Assembly: GCF_004362805.1 (NCBI RefSeq)
Contig: NZ_SNYF01000005.1
Location: 372,001-436,000 of the forward strand
Direction: 5' to 3'
Length of the DNA: 64,000 bases
Source: Algoriphagus boseongensis
GTDB lineage: Bacteria > Bacteroidota > Bacteroidia > Cytophagales > Cyclobacteriaceae
Position numbers and translations under genes: made by a program. Under the pieces are notes generated by a model. The model was not told where the DNA came from. It saw nothing but the letters and a program-made list of their open reading frames with translations, and did not search any database. This document shows, piece after piece, positions 29,336 to 38,097 of this stretch (its first letter is position 1; the number at the start of each line of letters is the position of its first letter).

Positions 29336-30074
29336 TCAATTGAGCAATCCGAGTTTTTCACAGGCGTATTTTGATGCATCTTGCTCCGCCTTCTTTTTGG
29401 TAGGACCTTTTCCGGAGGAAATTGATTCCTCGTCCACATGAAGTTCTACCACAAATTCCTTGAATCGCTGATTCCCATTTATTTGGATGACTTTGTATTC
29501 AACCGTTTTGTTTTCCTTTTGTGCCCATTCGATGATTTTACTTTTGTAATTGGACACGGTGGTAATCATCCCTTCCAGATCCATGTGAATGAGTATTCGG
29601 CTCAAGATGAGTTTTTTCGAAAACTGATATCCTCGATCGAGATAGATTGCTCCAAGAAAAGCCTCCAAAATATCTCCATAAAGAGATTTGTTCCCGGTAA
29701 ACTGTCTACTGTCAATGACAAGTTCTAGGGTATCCTTCAATCCGATTTTTATACCAATTGAATTGAGGGTTTCCCGATTCACCAGTTTAGATCGGGTTTC
29801 AGTCAAAAAACCTTCATCCCGGAAGGGGAATTTTTTAAAAAGATGTTCAGCGATCACGGCTCCAAGAATTGCGTCGCCAAGGAACTCAAGCCGCTCATTT
29901 GAAATTCTGAATCCCTGATGGCTTTCTTCGCTCAATCCTGCCGGTGTAAGGGCGAGCCGGTAAAGAGATAAATTTAAAGGCTTGCGTCCCGTGATCATTT
30001 TGATCGAGGAGGCAAGCCTTTTGTCTTTTGAGCTAAAGAAGAGAGTGTGGATTCCTAGTTTATGGAAAAGTTTC
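29336..30074 (-). CDS. rnc: Ribonuclease III
   Basis: A 246-residue double-stranded RNA endonuclease for rRNA and mRNA processing. The RNase III signature NERLEFLGDAIL is exact, and the second acidic site lies in GDILEAFLGAIYLDRG. A C-terminal double-stranded-RNA-binding domain follows (about 170-245, ending GKGPTKKKAEQDASKYACEK). The apparent start is a GTG at 30074-30076 (the gene therefore extends to 30076), 5 bases after the fabF stop, so it is part of the acpP-fabF-rnc unit conserved across Bacteroidota. Confidence 0.95.
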
Positions 30075-30081
30075 ACTCTAA

Positions 30082-31332
30082 TCAGTTGTATTTTTTGAAA
30101 ATGACAGAACAGTTATGTCCTCCAAATCCAAAGGTATTGCTCAGCGCATAGTTGATTTCTCTAGCTTGCGCTTTGTTAAATGTAAGATTAAGTCTAGGAT
30201 CAAAAGCCTCATCATCTGTGAAGTGATTGATCGTAGGAGGAACTAGGCTATTTTGGATAGCAAGAATCGAAGCAATTGCTTCAATGGCGCCTGCTGCTCC
30301 AAGCAAATGACCTGTCATTGATTTGGTACTGCTGATATTGAGTTTGTAGGCATGTTCACCAAAAACTTTTTGAATAGCTTTGGTCTCACTCACATCTCCT
30401 AGTGGAGTGGAAGTGCCATGTACATTGATGTAGTCAATATCCTCAGGCTTCAATCCAGCATCTTCCAATGCAATTTCCATTACGCTACTAGCTCCCAGAC
30501 CCTCAGGGTGTGGAGCGGTAATGTGATTTGCATCAGCTGTCATTCCGCCACCTACCAATTCGGCATAAATTTTTGCCCCTCTGGCTTTAGCATGCTCTAA
30601 CTCTTCAAGAATCAATGCGCCCGCACCTTCTCCCAACACGAATCCATCTCTATCCTTATCAAAAGGTCTGGAGGCTGTTTCAGGAGAATCATTTCTTTGG
30701 GAAAGTGCTTTCATGGCATTGAATCCACCAATACCCGCTTCAGTAACTGCTGCTTCAGAACCACCGCTAATGAAAATATCAGCTTTGCCCAATCGAATGT
30801 AATTGAATGCATCGATTAGGGCATTGGTAGCAGAAGCACAGGCAGAAACGGTAACGAAATTTGGACCTCTAAATCCGTATTTAATGGAAATAAATCCCGC
30901 AGAAATATCTGCGATCATTTTAGGGATAAAGAAAGGGTTGAATCTAGGAGTTCCGTCACCTTTTGCAAATTCGGTAACTTCTTCCTGGAAAGTCCGAAGA
31001 CCTCCAATCCCTGAACCCCAAATAACACCTGCTCTGGATTTATCGATGCTTTCTAAGTCTAAACCCGAATCGAGGATCGCTTCATCAGCGGTGATCATCG
31101 CATATTGGGTGAAAGCATCCATTTTTCTAGCCTCTTTCTTGTCAATAAAATCCTCGACATTGAGGTTTTTGACTTCACAGGCAAACTGGGTCTTGAAAAG
31201 TGAAGCGTCGAAGCGAGTAATAGGCGCAGCGCCGCTCACACCAGAAGTCAACCCTTTCCAGAATTCATCTTTGGTATTGCCTATTGGTGTGAGAGCACCT
31301 ATTCCCGTTACAACAACTCGTTTTAAATTCAT
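30082..31332 (-). CDS. fabF: Beta-ketoacyl-ACP synthase II
   Basis: A 416-residue condensing enzyme of fatty acid elongation. The catalytic cysteine lies in VSACASATNALIDAF, with the two histidines in NVHGTSTPLGD and STKSMTGHLLGAAGA. It is 20 bases downstream of acpP and 5 bases upstream of rnc, so synthesis of carrier, condensing enzyme and RNase III is linked. Confidence 0.97.
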   Translation of the reverse strand: MNLKRVVVTGIGALTPIGNTKDEFWKGLTSGVSGAAPITRFDASLFKTQFACEVKNLNVEDFIDKKEARKMDAFTQYAMITADEAILDSGLDLESIDKSRAGVIWGSGIGGLRTFQEEVTEFAKGDGTPRFNPFFIPKMIADISAGFISIKYGFRGPNFVTVSACASATNALIDAFNYIRLGKADIFISGGSEAAVTEAGIGGFNAMKALSQRNDSPETASRPFDKDRDGFVLGEGAGALILEELEHAKARGAKIYAELVGGGMTADANHITAPHPEGLGASSVMEIALEDAGLKPEDIDYINVHGTSTPLGDVSETKAIQKVFGEHAYKLNISSTKSMTGHLLGAAGAIEAIASILAIQNSLVPPTINHFTDDEAFDPRLNLTFNKAQAREINYALSNTFGFGGHNCSVIFKKYN

Positions 31333-31352
31333 GTGCTGAATTTAATTGGAAA

Positions 31353-31589
31353 TTATTTTACGTTGGCCTCAAGGTACGTGATCGCCTGTCCCACAGTACC
31401 GATTTGCTCAGCCTGATCGTCAGGAATAGAGATGTTGAATTCTTTTTCGAATTCCATGATCAACTCTACCGTGTCAAGTGAATCAGCGCCCAAATCATTG
31501 GTGAAGCTAGCTTCCATAGTCACTTCAGACTCTTCTACGCCAAGTTTGTCAACAATGATGGCCTTTACTTTTTGTGCAATTTCAGACAT
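31353..31589 (-). CDS. acpP: Acyl carrier protein
   Basis: A 78-residue acidic carrier protein. The phosphopantetheine site is the serine in [14 protein letters not shown]. Length and charge are typical of fatty-acid-synthesis ACP. It is the first gene of acpP-fabF-rnc. Confidence 0.97.
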   Translation of the reverse strand: MSEIAQKVKAIIVDKLGVEESEVTMEASFTNDLGADSLDTVELIMEFEKEFNISIPDDQAEQIGTVGQAITYLEANVK

Positions 31590-31618
31590 TTTTGATCAGT
31601 TTAGTTAATAACACTCCG

Positions 31619-31650
31619 CAAAGAAATATATTTAATGCCTAATTGACAAA
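31619..31650 (-). promoter_or_regulatory. Probable promoter of acpP-fabF-rnc
   Basis: On the minus strand TTTG (31647-31650) lies 18 bases before TATTTCTTTG (31619-31628), close to the Bacteroidota TTTG/TAnnTTTG arrangement, leaving a leader of roughly 25-30 bases before the acpP ATG. Confidence 0.4.
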
Positions 31651-31689
31651 GAAAAGATTCAAGTAAATTTTTAAGTGTGCAGAGGCCTC

Positions 31690-31718
31690 TTGCCTCTAAA
31701 TTTTAATCCCTAACTTTG
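31690..31718 (+). promoter_or_regulatory. Probable promoter of the IPExxxVDY gene and pyk
   Basis: TTG (31690-31692) and TAACTTTG (31711-31718), spaced by 18 bases, match the Bacteroidota -33/-7 pattern. The ATG at 31741 would lie about 15-20 bases after the transcription start. Confidence 0.45.
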
Positions 31719-31740
31719 TTTTGATCTCCATCCTTCATCC

Positions 31741-32169
31741 ATGAAGAAGGCCAAATTACTCATAGAACCCACTTTTGATTTTGAATTACTGGGACTTGTG
31801 TCCCCGGTAAAAGACTATAAAATGGCTTGGTTGATCAACCAAATTCTTGGATTAAACCTAGTTCGTACAGAAGAAATATTTATTGAGTTTTTGAATACCC
31901 CCAATCTTGAAATTTCTCAATATTTCCTTTCTTTACCGCACGGTTATATTCAACTTTTGAAAAATAAATCACTCAATTCTTCCCAGCAATTGGCATATTT
32001 GGTGCCTGAACTGAGGAATATGGATTATTTTCTTTTGGTACAGGATGAAACAGGGCAGACTGATCTTTCCTATTTCGCCAATCTTCTGGCCAAAAACTCA
32101 ATGATTCAAAGTGCAGTTCGACTGGATGTTTCAAAAATAAAATCGAAAGAAAACCTATTAACTTATTAA
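31741..32169 (+). CDS. IPExxxVDY-family protein, function unknown
   Basis: A 142-residue soluble protein of the Bacteroidota IPExxxVDY family, named for a motif that appears here in variant form as VPELRNMDYF near residues 87-96. It is known mainly from its fixed place between the acpP cluster and pyruvate kinase, which holds here: acpP is divergent 151 bases away and pyk starts 7 bases downstream. No enzymatic motif is visible. A link to pyruvate kinase or lipid synthesis is suggested only by position. Confidence 0.8.
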   Translation: MKKAKLLIEPTFDFELLGLVSPVKDYKMAWLINQILGLNLVRTEEIFIEFLNTPNLEISQYFLSLPHGYIQLLKNKSLNSSQQLAYLVPELRNMDYFLLVQDETGQTDLSYFANLLAKNSMIQSAVRLDVSKIKSKENLLTY

Positions 32170-32176
32170 AAACCCG

Positions 32177-33607
32177 ATGAGCCATCTCCCTTTTAAAAAG
32201 ACAAAAATCCTAGCAACAATAGGCCCTGCTTCCAATAATTATGAAATGATTAAAAATCTGGCGATGTCAGGGGCCAACGTTTTCCGTTTGAATTTCTCTC
32301 ACGGAACCCATGAAGTACACAAAGAAGTAATCAAAATTATCAGACAAGTTAACAAAGAACTTGACTGTCACTTGGGAATCCTTCAGGACTTGCAAGGTCC
32401 AAAAATCCGGGTTGGTGAAGTTGAAAATAATGGAGTGGAAATTAAGCCAGGTGAGGCGATTACTATTACCAATGACCCTGTTGTGGGTACCGCTTCTTTG
32501 GTCTCTACCGTATATCAAAATCTTCCTCAGGATGTAGTTCCTGGTGATAGAATTTTGATTGATGACGGGAATTTGGAAGTGGTGGTAAATAGCACCGATG
32601 GCAAAAATGTGAATTGCACAGTAATCCATGGAGGTATTTTAAAATCCAGAAAAGGGATCAACCTACCTAATACCAAAGTTTCGGCTCCTTCTCTTACAGA
32701 AAAAGATATTGAAGACCTAGAATTTGGTTTGGATCAGGATGTGGACTGGATTGCTTTGTCTTTCGTTCGCTCAGCTGAGGATATTTTGGATTTGAGAGAG
32801 CGAATCAAAGCCGCTGGTAAATACTGTAAAATCGTAGCTAAAATTGAGAAGCCTGAGGCTTTGGAAAATATTGATGCAATCATAGAAGCAACAGATGCTA
32901 TCATGGTGGCAAGAGGTGACCTCGGGGTAGAGGTTCCGATGGAAATTGTACCACTTTGGCAGAAAAAAATGGTACAAAAGTGCAAGGAAGCTTGCAAGCC
33001 GGTGATCATTGCTACCCAGATGATGGAGAGTATGATCCAAAATCCTAGACCAACCAGAGCTGAAACCAATGACGTGGCAACGGCTGTGTTGGATGGTGCA
33101 GATGCGGTGATGCTTTCTGCGGAGACAGCTTCAGGAAAGTATCCCGTCAATGCTGTTAAGGCTATGACAAGTATCATTACCTACCTGGAGAAAAACGCAG
33201 ACATTTATCATCACTTATATAAAATCCCGGAAAACGACCCTACTTTCCAAAGCAGCAATTTAGTTTTAATGGCTGCTCGACTTTCCCGAAATGTGAAAGC
33301 CAAAGCCATTGTAGGAATTACCTCTTCCGGTTTTACTGGGTTTAAAATCGCTTCTCACAGACCTTTCGCTAATATTTTTGTTTTCACCAGAAATGAAAAA
33401 TTATTGACTCAAATGTCTTTGGTTTGGGGTGTAAGGGCTTATTATTACACTAATCAGATTTCTACAGATGCCACTTTCGAGGATATTGAAAATACCTTGA
33501 AAACAGATGGTCATGTAAATGCCGGAGATTTGATTATCAATACTGCGAGTATGCCTTTAAAGAAAAAGGGAAAAACCAATATGCTAAAGATTCACGTGGT
33601 GGATTAA
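32177..33607 (+). CDS. pyk: Pyruvate kinase
   Basis: A 476-residue glycolytic enzyme producing pyruvate and ATP from phosphoenolpyruvate and ADP. Conserved features are KILATIGPASNN and FRLNFSHGTHE at the N-terminus, the PK signature IVAKIEKPEALENID, MVARGDLGVEVP, and IATQMMESMIQNPRPTRAE. The C-terminal domain is of normal length without an extra phosphohistidine domain. It is co-transcribed with the IPExxxVDY gene and followed by a terminator at 33628-33660. Confidence 0.97.
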   Translation: MSHLPFKKTKILATIGPASNNYEMIKNLAMSGANVFRLNFSHGTHEVHKEVIKIIRQVNKELDCHLGILQDLQGPKIRVGEVENNGVEIKPGEAITITNDPVVGTASLVSTVYQNLPQDVVPGDRILIDDGNLEVVVNSTDGKNVNCTVIHGGILKSRKGINLPNTKVSAPSLTEKDIEDLEFGLDQDVDWIALSFVRSAEDILDLRERIKAAGKYCKIVAKIEKPEALENIDAIIEATDAIMVARGDLGVEVPMEIVPLWQKKMVQKCKEACKPVIIATQMMESMIQNPRPTRAETNDVATAVLDGADAVMLSAETASGKYPVNAVKAMTSIITYLEKNADIYHHLYKIPENDPTFQSSNLVLMAARLSRNVKAKAIVGITSSGFTGFKIASHRPFANIFVFTRNEKLLTQMSLVWGVRAYYYTNQISTDATFEDIENTLKTDGHVNAGDLIINTASMPLKKKGKTNMLKIHVVD

Positions 33608-33627
33608 TAGCTGAAAAATTACAATTC

Positions 33628-33660
33628 AAGGGATGAATTACTCAATTCATCCCTTTTTTT
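33628..33660 (+). terminator. Rho-independent terminator after pyk
   Basis: A perfect 12-bp stem AAGGGATGAATT (33628-33639) and AATTCATCCCTT (33644-33655), with a 4-base loop and a T-run. It lies 20 bases after the pyk stop. Confidence 0.9.
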
Positions 33661-33735
33661 ATACAGTTCATGGGAAGTAGAAGGATTTTTGTTTAATAAT
33701 AGTGTTTAAAGATTAAACAACCTGATCTTTTAATT

Positions 33736-35598
33736 ATGAAAACAACTTCCAGATTCCTTCTCCTATTGTCCCTTTTCTTTGCAGCAGTGTCCTGCAGTGA
33801 GGACTATCAGGGGCCTGTACCTTATCCAACATTGATGGAGGCAGCTAATGAGGCTGGTCTTACTACCCTTGTTTCTGCCGTTAGAGCTATTCCGGGGCTT
33901 GAAGCTACTCTTCAAGATCAAGAAGCAATTACTGTGTTTGCACCAACAAATGAGGCATTCGCAAATGCTTTGAGAGACTTTAAGGCAACTGACTTAAATG
34001 ACCTGGTGACTAAAATCGGTGGAGCTCAAAATCTTCAAACCGTTCTAGGATTCCACGTTGTACCTGCAGTGGCTTTCTCAAGAAATCTTTTCGAAGACAA
34101 TATTTTCACCACAGTCTCAGGACAGCAACTCCGAGTATTCAATAACAATGGAGTAGTTACTGTAGCTGATCGAGCTGGAAACGTAGCTCGAGTGGTACAA
34201 GCTGACGTACGCATTGAGAATGGTGTAGTACACGTGATCGACAGAGTTCTTATTCCTTCTATTGAATTGCCAAAGCCAAATTTGGTGGAAGCTGCAACAG
34301 CAAGAGGTTTGACTACTTTATTGAGTGCAGTTACTGCTGTACCTACTTTGCCAAATAGATTACTAAGCGCTCAAGCAATCACTGTTTTTGCGCCATCAAA
34401 TGAAGCATTTGCAGCGGCATTGGCAATCTTCAAAGCTAAAGATCTTAATGACTTGGTGTTGAAAATTGGAGGTCCTGCCAACTTGGAAAAAGTATTGGGA
34501 TTCCATGTAGTTCCAGCTGTTGCGTTGTCATCTAATTTGGCTGCAACTAATACGTTTACCACACTTTCTGGTCAGAATATTATTGTTGAAAAGTCAGGAA
34601 ATACAGTTTCTGTGAAAGATCAATTGGGTAGAGTTGCACAAGTGGTTACTCCAGATATTCAGATTTCCAATGGTGTCATTCACGTAATCAATGGAATGAT
34701 GCTTCCTGATTTAATGCTTCCAACTGTTGTTCAAGCGGCTCAATCTGCTGGTTTGACTACTTTGTTGGATGCGGTAACTGCAGCTGGTTTAGGAAATACC
34801 TTGCTAAATGCACAAGCGATGACTGTATTCGCTCCAAATAATGGCGCCTTCGCAGCTGCTCTTCAAGCTTACAAAGTTTCCAACTTGGATCAATTGGTAG
34901 CTAAAATCGGTGGAATTAAGAACCTTCAAACTGTTCTAGGTTTCCATGTGGTTCCTGCTGTTGCATTTTCTTCTGATTTAGCACCAACAAATACCTTCAC
35001 TACTCTTGCTGGTCAGCAACTTACAGTAACCAAAACGGCTTCTGGTGTAACTGTTCGCGATGCTTTAGGAAATACCTCTAATGTGGTTGCGGCTGATGTG
35101 GCTATCAAAAATGGTGTAGTGCATGTAATCGATAAAGTATTATTACCAACTATTACTCTACCTAATGTAGTAGAAGCTGCAACTGCGGCAAACCTTACTA
35201 CCCTTTTACAGGCGGTTACTGCTGCTGGATTAGGAAACACCTTGTTGAATCAGCAAGCAATGACCGTATTTGCACCTACCAATGCGGCATTCACCAAGTT
35301 ATTAAGTGATTTGAAATTGAATTCTCTTCAGGAATTGATCAATACGCTTGGTGTTTCTGCAGTGACGAAAGTTTTGGGATTCCACGTGGTACCTGCTACA
35401 GCTTTCTCATTTGATTTGGCACAAGGATCTCAAATGGTTCCTACGCTTGCTGGAGAAATGTTGACAGTGACCAGAAATGGAAATAATGTAACTGTTACTG
35501 ATAAAGCAGGAAACACATTTAATGTGGTGACTGCAGATGTAGCAATCAAGAATGGCGTAGTCCATGTGATCAACGGGGTATTATTGCCTACGTTGTAA
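33736..35598 (+). CDS. Four-domain fasciclin lipoprotein
   Basis: A 620-residue lipoprotein with the lipidated cysteine at residue 20 (lipobox AVSC). Four tandem fasciclin (FAS1) domains of about 140-150 residues follow, each with a TVFAPTNEAFA-like H1 motif, a KVLGFHVVPA-like segment and a closing VHVIDRVLIP-like H2 motif. FAS1 domains mediate adhesion. The domains are highly similar to one another, pointing to internal duplication. An inverted repeat GTTTAA-N3-TTAAAC (33704-33718) lies in the promoter region and could bind a regulator. A strong terminator follows, so it is a single-gene unit. Confidence 0.92.
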   Translation: MKTTSRFLLLLSLFFAAVSCSEDYQGPVPYPTLMEAANEAGLTTLVSAVRAIPGLEATLQDQEAITVFAPTNEAFANALRDFKATDLNDLVTKIGGAQNLQTVLGFHVVPAVAFSRNLFEDNIFTTVSGQQLRVFNNNGVVTVADRAGNVARVVQADVRIENGVVHVIDRVLIPSIELPKPNLVEAATARGLTTLLSAVTAVPTLPNRLLSAQAITVFAPSNEAFAAALAIFKAKDLNDLVLKIGGPANLEKVLGFHVVPAVALSSNLAATNTFTTLSGQNIIVEKSGNTVSVKDQLGRVAQVVTPDIQISNGVIHVINGMMLPDLMLPTVVQAAQSAGLTTLLDAVTAAGLGNTLLNAQAMTVFAPNNGAFAAALQAYKVSNLDQLVAKIGGIKNLQTVLGFHVVPAVAFSSDLAPTNTFTTLAGQQLTVTKTASGVTVRDALGNTSNVVAADVAIKNGVVHVIDKVLLPTITLPNVVEAATAANLTTLLQAVTAAGLGNTLLNQQAMTVFAPTNAAFTKLLSDLKLNSLQELINTLGVSAVTKVLGFHVVPATAFSFDLAQGSQMVPTLAGEMLTVTRNGNNVTVTDKAGNTFNVVTADVAIKNGVVHVINGVLLPTL

Positions 35599-35608
35599 TC
35601 AGGTTGAA

Positions 35609-35637
35609 AAAGCGGGGGGATCATTCCCCCTGCTTTT
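35609..35637 (+). terminator. Rho-independent terminator after the fasciclin gene
   Basis: A 12-bp stem AAAGCGGGGGGA (35609-35620) and TCCCCCTGCTTT (35625-35636), with one wobble pair and a 4-base loop, 10 bases after the stop codon. Confidence 0.85.
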
Positions 35638-35733
35638 ATTCCTGAATTGATTTAAACAAAATTTTTCTTTTGGGGTTAAATGAATGATTCTCTAATCAAT
35701 TGGAGAATCCTTGGTTTTTAAACTGACTCCCAA

Positions 35734-36504
35734 ATGCACTTTAGAACTCTTATTGTTGAGAATGATGATGTATCTTTTTCAAAGATAGCTGACCTAATAC
35801 AGGAAAATAGACCCAATTGGGAAATCACACAAAGACTTCAGAGCGTAAAAGAAATAGAGGATTGGATTCCTGAATTCAATCAGTTTGACTTAATCTTTTG
35901 CCAAGTTGAACTTCCTGATGGAAATTGCTTTGAAATTAGCGGATGGGAGGAAATCAATACGCCTGTTATTTTTATAGCAAAAGACGGACTTCATGCCTTA
36001 AAAGCCTTCGATTCCAATGGATTGGATTTTCTGATATTTCCATTTGAAAAGTCAAGATTCATAAGAGCTTTGGAAAAAGTGGAGCACTTCAATTTGGGAA
36101 TTTCTTTTATGAAAGAAAGTTCTTACAAAGCTTCAAATAGAACCTTCGTTCCCAAAGATTATCAAAAGAGATTTTTGACCAAAATCGGCAACAAGTTTAC
36201 TTTTATCCCGGTGAAACGAATCGCTTGTTTCTATTCTGAAGACGGGATGACATTTTTGGTGGAGTCTGAGACCTCCCAAAAATATGTTGTTGACTACTCG
36301 CTAAATGAGTTAGAATCAGAACTTCTGAATCCCGAGAAATTCTACAGAATCAATCGTTCTGTGATTATTAATCTGGATAATCTCGTTGAAATGAAACCTT
36401 TTCAAAATGGACGCTTGGCTTTATCCCTGAAAGCAAAAACGGAAAGTGGATTCATTGTAGCCCGGGAGAAGGTAAATGAATTCAAGTCCTGGATAAATCA
36501 ATAA
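35734..36504 (+). CDS. LytTR-family regulator with degenerate receiver domain
   Basis: A 256-residue DNA-binding regulator: receiver-like domain (1-120) and LytTR domain (about 145-255, with IACFYSEDGMTFLVESE and FYRINRSVIINLDNLVEM). The receiver lacks the usual phosphorylation residues. The phospho-accepting aspartate is replaced by Q57 in DLIFCQVELPDG, the switch Ser/Thr by A82 in VIFIAKDG, and the conserved lysine by F102 in DFLIFPFEK. It should therefore work without His-Asp phosphotransfer, perhaps through dimerisation or ligand binding. No kinase gene is adjacent, unlike most LytTR regulators in the phylum. It is monocistronic. Confidence 0.88.
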   Translation: MHFRTLIVENDDVSFSKIADLIQENRPNWEITQRLQSVKEIEDWIPEFNQFDLIFCQVELPDGNCFEISGWEEINTPVIFIAKDGLHALKAFDSNGLDFLIFPFEKSRFIRALEKVEHFNLGISFMKESSYKASNRTFVPKDYQKRFLTKIGNKFTFIPVKRIACFYSEDGMTFLVESETSQKYVVDYSLNELESELLNPEKFYRINRSVIINLDNLVEMKPFQNGRLALSLKAKTESGFIVAREKVNEFKSWINQ

Positions 36505-36516
36505 AGTATTTTCGGA

Positions 36517-38097
36517 TTAGTCATTTTGAAAAAGAACAGCCTCTGGTCCTTTCGGAGGAACCATGATTACTTTTTCCCGATCTACCATTACTGAACCGGG
36601 AGCAGAACCCTTGACTTTTCTTACAAATTTTGCCTCGGTGTAGATCACAGGGGCTAAACTATCTGACTTTAATTTGGAGTAAAAAGCGGCTAAGCCTGCC
36701 GCTCGTTCAAGGACTTGGCTTGGGACCTTTGGCATTCCCTTGGTTTTGATGACTACATGGGAGCCAGGTACCTGCCTCGCGTGAAGCCAGAGGTCATCTT
36801 TGTGTACATAGCCTCGAAGCATCTCGTCATTGTCTTTTGCGGATTTTCCAACCCAAATGGTAAATCCTTCGAATTCAAATACTTTAAAAGGCAATCCAGA
36901 AGTATTGGGTTTGCTTTTGTCCTCTTTGGCTATGGTTTTTTGAAATGCTTTGAGACTTTTAAAATTCTCCAATGCGCTTACCCGCTCAATTTCTTCAAGG
37001 ATTTCCTTTTGTTTCAGTCTTTTTGCCTCAAGCGTTTTTTCGATTTGATCAATTTCAACCTGTCGGTTTTTGGATTTCCGATAGAGGTTTTCTGCAATTT
37101 CCTGAGGCTTTTGATTGGGTTTCAATTTGACTTTTACAGGACTCTGAGTGTAAAAATCAAAGAGCTCAACTTCAGAATCACCTGGATTAAACATATGGAG
37201 ATTAGCCATTATGACGTCGGCCAAGCGGGAGGGAGGAGCAGAGGTTTTGAGTTCCTGAAGTTTTTGACCCGACTTTTCCAAATAGCTGTTGGTACGCTTA
37301 AGGCTTTCCTGTAAGTTTTTCAGAAGGCTGTTTTTCTCTCTTTCAAAACTCCCCTTGACCAGAGCAAGATAAAAAACCTCATTGCAAGCCTCAATGGGAT
37401 TGGAGAAGGTTTTTAAGGGATTAGATTCTGGCAAAAGGCTTAAATGAACCTGTCCATCGAGTTCAACTAAAGCGTACAAAGGAGAATCCAAGATGTCCAG
37501 CAAGCTTTCCATTAATTCCCATTTGGTATCCAAATCAGCTTCAGGATAGCCTCTTTCTTTCAGCCAATTTCTTGGTATTTGCCCCAAAGTCGGGAGAAAT
37601 TTGGAAGCATTTCCTTCCAATTCATCAAACTTTTCACGAGTTAAATCAAGCAGCCTAAACAGGCTTTTGAATTCCAATTCCTTATCCTCTTTTACTCCAT
37701 TTCTGAAAAGGATCTTTGGAAATGGATTTTCTTCCTCAAAAAGCAAAACATTACTTCGATTGCCATGCAGCTTTAAAACCAAGTGCTTTCCTGATTGGAG
37801 TTGGAAATAGAAACCCCGCTCAAAGTCAAAAACATTGCAAGCCAGAATTTTATCTCCGATTAGTTCGGGAAATAAGTCTATGCTATTTCTTTTGGCTCTG
37901 TGAAATTGGGTTGGAAAGCTGAGATAAATATCCGGAGGCAGGAGGTGGGCCCTGATCCATCTGGTTTCATTTTCATCCGAAGTCTCAAGGATCAATTCAT
38001 CCTTGCTTTGAGAAAAGCAGGAAAGAATGGTTTTCCCGGCAAATTCATTGGAAAGTTCCGGGCAAAGAAATTTCAGAAAATGATAATTGAGATGCAT
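36517..38097 (-). CDS. rqcH: NFACT/RqcH-like ribosome quality control protein
   Basis: A 526-residue member of the NFACT (FbpA/RqcH/NEMF) family. The NFACT-N region contains HLVLKLHGNRSNVLLFEE, followed by a coiled-coil-rich centre (about 260-370) and the NFACT-R domain with DDLWLHARQVPGSHVVIK. RqcH binds obstructed 50S subunits and recruits tRNA-Ala to add alanine tails. The DR pair described in B. subtilis RqcH seems to appear here as E-R in FDFERGFYF, by eye alignment. The ATG shares one base with the stop of the preceding MBL gene (TGATG). The symbol reflects family membership; activity is inferred. Confidence 0.82.
   Translation of the reverse strand: MHLNYHFLKFLCPELSNEFAGKTILSCFSQSKDELILETSDENETRWIRAHLLPPDIYLSFPTQFHRAKRNSIDLFPELIGDKILACNVFDFERGFYFQLQSGKHLVLKLHGNRSNVLLFEEENPFPKILFRNGVKEDKELEFKSLFRLLDLTREKFDELEGNASKFLPTLGQIPRNWLKERGYPEADLDTKWELMESLLDILDSPLYALVELDGQVHLSLLPESNPLKTFSNPIEACNEVFYLALVKGSFEREKNSLLKNLQESLKRTNSYLEKSGQKLQELKTSAPPSRLADVIMANLHMFNPGDSEVELFDFYTQSPVKVKLKPNQKPQEIAENLYRKSKNRQVEIDQIEKTLEAKRLKQKEILEEIERVSALENFKSLKAFQKTIAKEDKSKPNTSGLPFKVFEFEGFTIWVGKSAKDNDEMLRGYVHKDDLWLHARQVPGSHVVIKTKGMPKVPSQVLERAAGLAAFYSKLKSDSLAPVIYTEAKFVRKVKGSAPGSVMVDREKVIMVPPKGPEAVLFQND

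Noticed and set aside
31353..33607. Possible horizontally acquired island around acpP-fabF-rnc-pyk.
   Set aside because: Gene order is the standard one for Bacteroidota and base composition looks like the surroundings.
33736..35598. CRISPR-like or satellite repeat in the fasciclin gene.
   Set aside because: The repetition is at protein-domain level with about 430-base periods and no short direct repeats with spacers.
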